This document shows positions 1 through 4,146 of a DNA stretch of 9,189 bases, piece by piece; the first letter of the stretch is position 1, and the number at the start of each line of letters is the position of its first letter. The position numbers and the translations under genes were made by a program. The stretch is from Anthropogastromicrobium sp052273485. Lineage in GTDB: Bacteria; Bacillota; Clostridia; Lachnospirales; Lachnospiraceae. The notes under the pieces are model-generated. The model saw only the letters and a list, made by a program, of their open reading frames with translations. It ran no database searches and was not told the DNA's origin. The stretch spans positions 1 through 9,189 of the forward strand of contig DAVZID010000092.1 of the NCBI GenBank assembly GCA_052273485.1, in the 5' to 3' direction.

Positions 1-30
1 AATCAAATCGCTGCATCCTCATGTTTTTGC

Positions 31-90
31 GGGTCCCAAGCTCCAAAACCTAATCATGCAAGCACGAACGGCTTTTGGAGCTTTTGACCC
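31..90. repeat. Long imperfect inverted repeat at the left edge
   Basis: The arm at 31-50 pairs with 70-90 in about 17 of 20 positions (GGGTC with GACCC, then AAGCTCCAAAA with TTTTGGAGCTT, mismatches at 36-37 and 49). The loop is about 19 nt. It lies beyond the terminator of the flavodoxin operon and has no T-run on either side, so it is not itself a clear terminator. It could be a dispersed palindromic intergenic element or a structured RNA. No gene is visible in 1-122. Confidence 0.5.
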
Positions 91-122
91 TGGTATCATA
101 AGATAACAGAATTAGACAAAGC

Positions 123-154
123 AATGGGGTCAGACGTACAGGTCTGGCCCCATT
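123..154 (-). terminator. Intrinsic-type terminator of the DUF3793-flavodoxin operon
   Basis: A hairpin with 13-bp arms (123-135 and 142-154), one G-T wobble and a 6-nt loop sits 25 nt past the flavodoxin stop. On the minus strand it is followed by ATTGCTTTGTC, a moderately T-rich but interrupted tract. The stem is strong and the tail is weak. It could act bidirectionally. Confidence 0.65.
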
Positions 155-179
155 TGATAGATTCAGTTAACTTATTTTC

Positions 180-602
180 TTATGCCAGAGCCTTTCCAAG
201 CTCCTCGCAAGCTGCCTGAGCATCCTCATCTGGTGCGTCGTTGCAGATTACGAAATCGTGGGCCATTACAGCGCCGTCATTGCGGCAGGTCTCATCCCAG
301 TTGCGCATCCACTCGCCATCTCCCCATCCGTAGGAACCAAACAAAGCGATTCTCTTGCCGGACAGCTTTGCTTCGCAAGCGGTAAACATCGGCTCAAACT
401 CATCTTCCTCAAGCTGCTCAGAACCCATAGAAGGGCATCCGAATGCGATTGCATCAAACTCATCCATCTTATCAGCGTCAAATTCAGCAGCGGTGAAAGT
501 CGTTACGTCAGCGCCGGCACTTCTAGCTCCGTCTGCAACCTTTTCTGCCATCTGCTCTGTATTTCCTGTTCCACTCCAGTAAACAACAGCTACCTTGCTC
601 AT
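180..602 (-). CDS. Short-chain flavodoxin
   Basis: A 140-aa cytoplasmic FMN-binding electron carrier; flavodoxins shuttle electrons at low potential and often replace ferredoxin under iron limitation. The N-terminal strand KVAVVYWS runs into the phosphate-binding loop SGTGNTEQMA (residues 10-19). The isoalloxazine-contacting loops are visible as GCPSMGSEQLEE (55-66) and GSYGWGDGEWM (89-99). Length is normal for the short-chain class. Two ATGs lie 6 nt apart. I chose the inner one (602) because AGGAG then has a 7-nt spacing, whereas it would abut the outer one (608). The gene lies 48 nt downstream of the DUF3793 gene on the same strand, so the two are probably co-transcribed. The electron donor and acceptor cannot be told from the window. 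Confidence 0.93.
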   Translation of the reverse strand: MSKVAVVYWSGTGNTEQMAEKVADGARSAGADVTTFTAAEFDADKMDEFDAIAFGCPSMGSEQLEEDEFEPMFTACEAKLSGKRIALFGSYGWGDGEWMRNWDETCRNDGAVMAHDFVICNDAPDEDAQAACEELGKALA

Positions 603-650
603 AATCATTCTCCTTTAAAATAAAATTTATTTGTCAGATCAGTCAGGCGA

Positions 651-1199
651 TTATGCGCTGACTGTCAACTGGCGAAGATCCTTTCCTTGTTTCCACATCC
701 TGCGATAAATTTGCTTGCATTTGCCGTAGCGCCTGAAGGTTGCGATCGCATTTTCTGGATCGCTGTACACCTTCCAGTCACCGCAATACAGACAGTTGTG
801 ACCATGATTTACAATAAAACCTTTTACATCCGCAAGTGGATATCCAAGAAAAATTCCGATTTCATGAGGAAACGTGCCAGACTGCATCAAATGCTGTCTG
901 AGAACGAGGAGGGCATCGACTGCATTTTGGCTTGTATAGCCGAAGGAGGAAAGAAACTCACCGACAGCCGGGTCAGACAAATCTGTTTGCAGACGGCTCA
1001 TACGAACCACGTAGATCAGAGCCGTGTGCTCGTGAAGGCACAGACAAAAACACAAAACACCCTTGTCGCGCAGTTCGCGATTCCAGCGCCGTATCGCATC
1101 AAACAGCTCACTTTGCTTATCAAAACTGACGCGAAAAAGGTTTGCCGTTTTGATTGACGCCAGCGTCGGCGCACAGTGCTCAATCAGATAATGATCCAT
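651..1199 (-). CDS. DUF3793 family protein
   Basis: A 182-aa protein that I recognise as DUF3793, a family of unknown function common in Clostridia. Diagnostic stretches are the N-terminal IEHCAPTLASIKTANLF (6-22), FPHEIGIFLGYPLADVKGFI (110-129), the CLYCGDWKVY block with a CxxC pair (136-145), and a C-terminal RRYGKCKQIY with a further Cys (157-166). It has no signal peptide or membrane segment and is probably cytoplasmic. The clustered cysteines make metal or redox chemistry plausible, but that is inference. ATG 1199 has GGGAGA 7 nt upstream; the reading frame extends 11 codons further (to 1232) but that extension (MIWIRFYRETF) is not family-like. It is first in an operon with flavodoxin, a recurrent pairing in my recollection, and sits behind a consensus promoter with a dyad operator. 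Confidence 0.88.
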   Translation of the reverse strand: MDHYLIEHCAPTLASIKTANLFRVSFDKQSELFDAIRRWNRELRDKGVLCFCLCLHEHTALIYVVRMSRLQTDLSDPAVGEFLSSFGYTSQNAVDALLVLRQHLMQSGTFPHEIGIFLGYPLADVKGFIVNHGHNCLYCGDWKVYSDPENAIATFRRYGKCKQIYRRMWKQGKDLRQLTVSA

Positions 1200-1250
1200 A
1201 AAAGTCTCCCGATAAAATCGAATCCATATCAAAATGATACAGTAAAAATT

Positions 1251-1280
1251 GAAAATTATACATTGGAAAATTATACATTG
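1251..1280. repeat. Perfect 15-bp tandem duplication in the DUF3793 leader
   Basis: GAAAATTATACATTG occurs at 1251-1265 and again, exactly and without spacer, at 1266-1280. On the minus strand each copy contains TATAAT, giving two candidate -10 boxes 15 bp apart in the 5' leader of the DUF3793 gene. I see no good -35 at 16-18 bp for either, so they may be weak promoters or simply a duplication. Confidence 0.8.
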
Positions 1281-1374
1281 CTTGCTCGTGCATCTTATTA
1301 CCTTAATAACTTAATAGAAAGAATCATCTTCTAAAAAAGTATTTTGATAAGAAAATTAGCTATGCATAATATTA

Positions 1375-1390
1375 GTTAGAAATATCTAAC
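1375..1390. promoter_or_regulatory. Candidate operator dyad (GTTAGA-N4-TCTAAC)
   Basis: A perfect 6-4-6 palindrome lies just after the -10 box of the minus-strand promoter at 1428-1400, over the expected transcription start, a typical repressor position. The TTAG/CTAA half-sites recall DtxR-family metalloregulator boxes, but the 4-bp centre does not match the classic 19-bp DtxR site, so the regulator is unknown. A same-architecture site occurs at 1556-1569. The regulator itself is not in the window. Confidence 0.5.
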
Positions 1391-1395
1391 ACAAA

Positions 1396-1413
1396 TGAGA
1401 TTATACTATCTCA
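1396..1413. repeat. Inverted repeat overlapping the -10 box
   Basis: TGAGAT (1396-1401) and ATCTCA (1408-1413) form perfect 6-bp arms around 6 nt, overlapping the -10 of the DUF3793 promoter. It could be a second protein-binding dyad or chance. Confidence 0.35.
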
Positions 1414-1428
1414 CTTCAAATCTGTCAA
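1400..1428 (-). promoter_or_regulatory. Consensus sigma-A promoter of the DUF3793-flavodoxin operon
   Basis: On the minus strand, TTGACA (1428-1423) and TATAAT (1405-1400) are separated by exactly 17 bp: a perfect consensus match. Initiation is expected near 1393, leaving a leader of roughly 190 nt before ATG 1199. Such strength suggests the promoter is normally held down by a regulator, consistent with the adjacent dyad. Confidence 0.8.
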
Positions 1429-1500
1429 GAGAAAAAGATGGATAAAATAAATCTTTTTCGGACAGACTGTTATTGTTCATGGGAGTCATCTCCATTCGTC

Positions 1501-1516
1501 TTTGTTCCTGAACAAA
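1501..1516. repeat. Short dyad TTTGTTC-CT-GAACAAA
   Basis: Perfect 7-bp arms with a 2-nt centre, followed on the plus strand by TTTTT. As RNA the loop would have to open to 4 nt, giving a small A+U-rich hairpin. It could be a weak terminator or a DNA dyad between the divergent promoters. A partial third copy of the half-site (TTGTTCA) lies at 1473-1479. Confidence 0.35.
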
Positions 1517-1538
1517 TTTTTCAATAAACGAAAAACAC

Positions 1539-1569
1539 TTGCTTTTTAAAATGTATTAGTATAAACTAA
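1539..1569 (+). promoter_or_regulatory. Candidate eno promoter with embedded dyad operator
   Basis: TATAAA (1560-1565) is a fair -10; TTGCTT (1539-1544) is 15 bp upstream, a short spacing, so the -35 is uncertain. The -10 lies inside the palindrome TTAGT-ATAA-ACTAA (1556-1569), which shares the 5-4-5 TTAG/CTAA layout of the dyad at 1375-1390. If this is the start region, eno has a leader of roughly 145 nt. The rest of the 519-nt intergenic region (1200-1718) holds the other sites listed and no convincing gene. Confidence 0.4.
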
Positions 1570-1652
1570 CTAATAGTTGCAAAGGCTAACAAGAAAACGC
1601 CTAAATACAACTTCAAACTTCACGTAAAAGAACCATTGGCTCCTTACTGCTG

Positions 1653-1677
1653 AAACGGGAGACTGCTGCTCCCGTTT
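1653..1677 (+). promoter_or_regulatory. Leader hairpin upstream of eno
   Basis: A perfect 9-bp stem, AAACGGGAG (1653-1661) and CTCCCGTTT (1669-1677), encloses a 7-nt loop. It lies 41 nt before the eno ATG and is followed by AGGATCCAG rather than a T-run, so it is not a canonical terminator. It may stabilise the mRNA 5' end or tune translation. Confidence 0.5.
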
Positions 1678-1718
1678 AGGATCCAGTGGAAAGAAAAAGA
1701 AAGGTTTGGTATTTTATC

Positions 1719-3017
1719 ATGGATTATTTAGAGATTGAAAAGGTTGTAGGAAGAGAAATTCTGGATTCCAGAGGAAACCCAACAGTAGAGGCAGAGGTTA
1801 CTCTGGCTGATGGAACTGTAGCAAGAGGAACAGCACCGAGCGGCGCTTCTACAGGTGAGTTCGAGGCACTTGAGCTTCGCGATGGCGATAAGAGCCGTTA
1901 TCTTGGAAAGGGCGTTACAAAGGCCGTTGAGAATATCAATACAATTATTAACGATACCATCACTGGTATGGACGCTTCTGATATTTATGCAATTGATAAG
2001 GCAATGATCGAGGCAGACGGAACAAAGGATAAGTCCAAGCTTGGTGCAAACGCAATCTTGGCGGTATCCATCGCTACCTGCCGTGCGGCAGCCGCTTCTT
2101 TAGATATTCCGCTGTATCGTTTCCTTGGCGGTGTTTCAGGAAACCGTCTTCCAGTCCCAATGATGAATATCATCAATGGAGGCTGCCATGCACTTTCCTC
2201 CGGTCTGGATGTGCAGGAGTTTATGATCATGCCAGTTGGCGCACCGTCCTTTAAGGAGTGCTTAAGATGGTGTGCAGAGGTATTCCACGCACTGGCTTCT
2301 ATCTTAAAGTCCAGAGGTCTGGCTACTTCCGTAGGTGATGAGGGTGGTTTTGCACCAGCATTAAAGTCCGATGAAGAAGCAATTGAGACCATTCTTGAGG
2401 CTGTAAAGAAGGCAGGATACGAGCCAGGTAAGGACTTTAGAATCGCTATGGATGCTGCTTCTTCTGAGTGGAAGAGCGAGAAAGGCAAGGGCTACTACAA
2501 GCTTCCAAAGGCTGGTACCGAGTACACCGCAGAGCAGTTGATTGAGCATTGGGCTGCACTGTGCGAGAAGTATCCGATCATCTCCATCGAGGATGGTCTG
2601 GATGAGGAAGACTGGGAAGGTTGGCAGAAGCTCACCAAGAGACTGGGCGACAAGGTTCAGTTGGTTGGTGATGATTTGTTTGTTACTAACACCGAGAGAC
2701 TTTCCAAGGGTATTGAACTGGGCGCAGGAAACGCAATCCTGATCAAGTTAAACCAGATCGGTTCCGTATCTGAGACTCTTGAGGCAATCAAGATGGCTCA
2801 CAAGGCAGGCTACACCGCAATTTCCTCCCATCGTTCCGGTGAGACTGCTGACACCACCATCGCTGATCTTGCAGTCGCATTAAATACCTGCCAGATAAAG
2901 ACTGGTGCTCCGTCTAGATCTGAGCGTGTTGCAAAGTACAATCAGCTTCTTCGTATCGAGGAGCAGCTTGGCGCAAGCGCTGTCTATCCGGGCATCAAGG
3001 CATTCAACGTAAAGTAA
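1719..3017 (+). CDS. eno: Enolase (phosphopyruvate hydratase)
   Basis: A 432-aa cytosolic glycolytic enzyme converting 2-phosphoglycerate to phosphoenolpyruvate with Mg2+. All key elements are present: catalytic Glu167 (QEFMI) and Glu208 (GDEGGFAP), metal ligands Asp245 (AMDAASSE), Glu291 (SIEDGLDEEDW) and the VGDDLFVTN aspartate, Lys343 (LIKLNQIG), the SHRSGE loop and Lys394 (IKTGAPSRSERVAKYNQLLRIEE). The loop around His157 reads NGGCHALSSGLDVQEF, one residue longer than the E. coli loop as I recall it, with Cys before the His. I start at ATG 1719 because MDYLEIEKVVGREILDSRG is the normal N-terminus; a GTG at 1686 would add 11 atypical residues. The ribosome site is weak: AAAGG lies 14 nt upstream. 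It stands alone, not with other glycolytic genes, and is followed by an A+T-rich hairpin. Confidence 0.98.
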   Translation: MDYLEIEKVVGREILDSRGNPTVEAEVTLADGTVARGTAPSGASTGEFEALELRDGDKSRYLGKGVTKAVENINTIINDTITGMDASDIYAIDKAMIEADGTKDKSKLGANAILAVSIATCRAAAASLDIPLYRFLGGVSGNRLPVPMMNIINGGCHALSSGLDVQEFMIMPVGAPSFKECLRWCAEVFHALASILKSRGLATSVGDEGGFAPALKSDEEAIETILEAVKKAGYEPGKDFRIAMDAASSEWKSEKGKGYYKLPKAGTEYTAEQLIEHWAALCEKYPIISIEDGLDEEDWEGWQKLTKRLGDKVQLVGDDLFVTNTERLSKGIELGAGNAILIKLNQIGSVSETLEAIKMAHKAGYTAISSHRSGETADTTIADLAVALNTCQIKTGAPSRSERVAKYNQLLRIEEQLGASAVYPGIKAFNVK

Positions 3018-3020
3018 TGC

Positions 3021-3040
3021 ACGAATAATTGATTATTCGT
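3021..3040 (+). terminator. A+T-rich hairpin after eno, possible weak terminator
   Basis: ACGAATAAT and ATTATTCGT (3021-3029 and 3032-3040) form a near-complete palindrome 3 nt past the eno stop, followed by TATTGATTCTTATTTG. The stem is A+T-rich and the T tract broken, so termination would be inefficient. It overlaps nothing else except the start of the next promoter. Confidence 0.4.
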
Positions 3041-3042
3041 TA

Positions 3043-3070
3043 TTGATTCTTATTTGTAATATGGTAAAAT
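3043..3070 (+). promoter_or_regulatory. Candidate promoter for the metallophosphoesterase gene
   Basis: TTGATT (3043-3048), 16-bp spacer, TAAAAT (3065-3070) with an extended -10 TGG (3062-3064). Initiation would be near 3077, just upstream of the large stem-loop at 3083-3126 and about 110 nt before the ATG at 3188. Confidence 0.5.
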
Positions 3071-3082
3071 AAATAATTATTC

Positions 3083-3126
3083 AGAGCCAGACAAGAGTCC
3101 TATGGACGAAAGCTTTGTCTGGCTCT
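3083..3126 (+). promoter_or_regulatory. Large leader stem-loop before the metallophosphoesterase gene
   Basis: A perfect 12-bp stem, AGAGCCAGACAA (3083-3094) and TTGTCTGGCTCT (3115-3126), closes a 20-nt loop that contains a small GTCC-TAT-GGAC hairpin. It is followed by TAGTAATTTTAT, a poor U-tract. It begins about 6 nt after the predicted start of the promoter at 3043-3070. It may be an inefficient terminator, an mRNA-stabilising leader or a small RNA. It does not match a riboswitch class I can name. Confidence 0.55.
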
Positions 3127-3154
3127 TAGTAATTTTATAAGGCAAAATTTGTAA

Positions 3155-3190
3155 AGGAGGAGCGGCTTACCGCAGTAGAGACTACCAATG
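3155..3190 (+). promoter_or_regulatory. Ribosome binding site separated from ATG by two mini-hairpins
   Basis: A perfect AGGAGG (3155-3160) lies 27 nt from ATG 3188, far beyond the usual spacing, and no alternative start exists between them (an in-frame TAG is at 3176). The gap contains GCGG-CTTA-CCGC (3162-3173) and GTAG-AGA-CTAC (3175-3185). If both fold, only about 4 unpaired nt remain between the SD and the ATG. Confidence 0.5.
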
Positions 3191-3883
3191 AGAACAATTG
3201 TTGTAACCGATATTCATGGATGCTTGGAGGAGCTTGAGAGCGTATGGGCGCAGGCAAGATTTGACCCAGAAACAGATCAGTTGATTTGTCTGGGCGATCT
3301 GATGGATCGTGGTCCGTACAGCTTTGGTGTATTTGATCGTTTTCGCAGCTTAAAGCGAAAGATGGGAGAGCGCTGTGTCATGATTTTGGGCAATCACGAC
3401 GACATGATGATGAATTCCTTTTATGATCCGGTCGTTTATGCGAGATGGATGCGAAATCAGGGCCAGACGACACTTGATTCCTTTGAGGAGCATCACTGCG
3501 ATCTGGAAAAGCAGCTTCGTTGGTTCTATGAAATGAATCCATATTATGAGAATGAGGATGCCATCTTTGTTCATGCCGGACTGGTACATAAAAAGCCAGA
3601 GGAAAATTCATTGCATGATCTGATTTGGGATCGAGAGATGGCGTATGGTCGTCCCTATGATGGAAAGCTTGTTATTTTCGGACATACTGAGACAGAAGAA
3701 GTAACGCACCGCAGCCCGGATGGCACGAAGCATCAGATGATTCCGGGCGAAGTCTATGAATTGCCAAAGAAGGGGTGTATCAACATGGATACTGGCTGTG
3801 TTTACGGTCAGAAGCTCAGTGCACTTGTGATCGAAAATGGGACCATTCGTGTTTATCAGGAAAAGCGAAAACGTCAGAAATAA
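3188..3883 (+). CDS. PPP-like metallophosphoesterase (Ser/Thr phosphatase-type)
   Basis: A 231-aa soluble calcineurin-like phosphoesterase. The dinuclear-metal motifs occur in order: DIHG (8-11), GDLMDRG (36-42), GNHD (68-71), FVHAGL (127-132) and FGHTETEE (164-171), with a C-terminal INMDTGCVYGQKLSALVIENG strand pair (198-218). This order and the DRG, HAG and GHT motifs are those of the PPP branch that includes bacterial protein phosphatases and diadenosine tetraphosphatases. The substrate (phosphoprotein or dinucleotide) cannot be decided. GNHD replaces the GNHE usual in eukaryotic PPPs. No signal peptide or membrane segment. The start is fixed because the first metal motif begins at residue 8 and there is no upstream in-frame start. 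No convincing terminator hairpin follows; only a bare T8 run at 3943-3950. Confidence 0.88.
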   Translation: MRTIVVTDIHGCLEELESVWAQARFDPETDQLICLGDLMDRGPYSFGVFDRFRSLKRKMGERCVMILGNHDDMMMNSFYDPVVYARWMRNQGQTTLDSFEEHHCDLEKQLRWFYEMNPYYENEDAIFVHAGLVHKKPEENSLHDLIWDREMAYGRPYDGKLVIFGHTETEEVTHRSPDGTKHQMIPGEVYELPKKGCINMDTGCVYGQKLSALVIENGTIRVYQEKRKRQK

Positions 3884-4146
3884 AAGAATAAGGAGCTTCC
3901 GGGCAAGTTAATCATTATCTTTGATATGGAGTTTAATCAGTGTTTTTTTTGAATCGGTGAACACATATCTTAAACAAAAAGGACACAAATTCTTAACGAA
4001 TCGAACAAACAGCGAACACCTTGCTTTTCTATACTCTAGTCATAACAAAGAAAGAGCACAGCAAACAAAACCGATGCAGAGCAAAAACACCAAGTAGCTA
4101 TTTGCTTAAGGCAATCGGTCAGGCAGTGCAGAAAAGAGGTATGATT

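Noticed and set aside
687..1157. Plus-strand 156-aa frame opposite DUF3793
   Set aside because: Shadow of a recognised minus-strand family gene; no ribosome site or domain.
1344..1372. Plus-strand promoter TTGATA-N17-TAATAT facing eno
   Set aside because: Plausible hexamers, but A+T-rich context makes chance matches likely, it lies about 350 nt before eno, and the minus-strand promoter beside it is much better.
1375..1390. Fur or PerR box
   Set aside because: The even 6-4-6 symmetry does not fit the 7-1-7 Fur/PerR layout, so I leave the regulator unnamed.
1479..1511. Ten-codon ORF (MGVISIRLCS) in the eno upstream region
   Set aside because: No ribosome site and too short to support.
1501..1516. 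LexA (SOS) box
   Set aside because: The dyad reads GTTC-N2-GAAC, the opposite orientation to the Gram-positive GAAC-N4-GTTC consensus.
3943..3950. T8 run after the metallophosphoesterase gene as a terminator
   Set aside because: I found no stable hairpin immediately upstream; the nearby GTTAATCA and GTTTAATCA copies are direct, not inverted.
4030..4035. TATACT as the -10 of the surface-protein promoter
   Set aside because: No acceptable -35 is found 15-19 bp upstream.
4021..4146. Upstream in-frame extension of the surface-protein gene from a TTG at 4021
   Set aside because: The added 40 residues are polar and precede an obvious signal peptide; AGAGG is placed for ATG 4147, and 4021 has no ribosome site.
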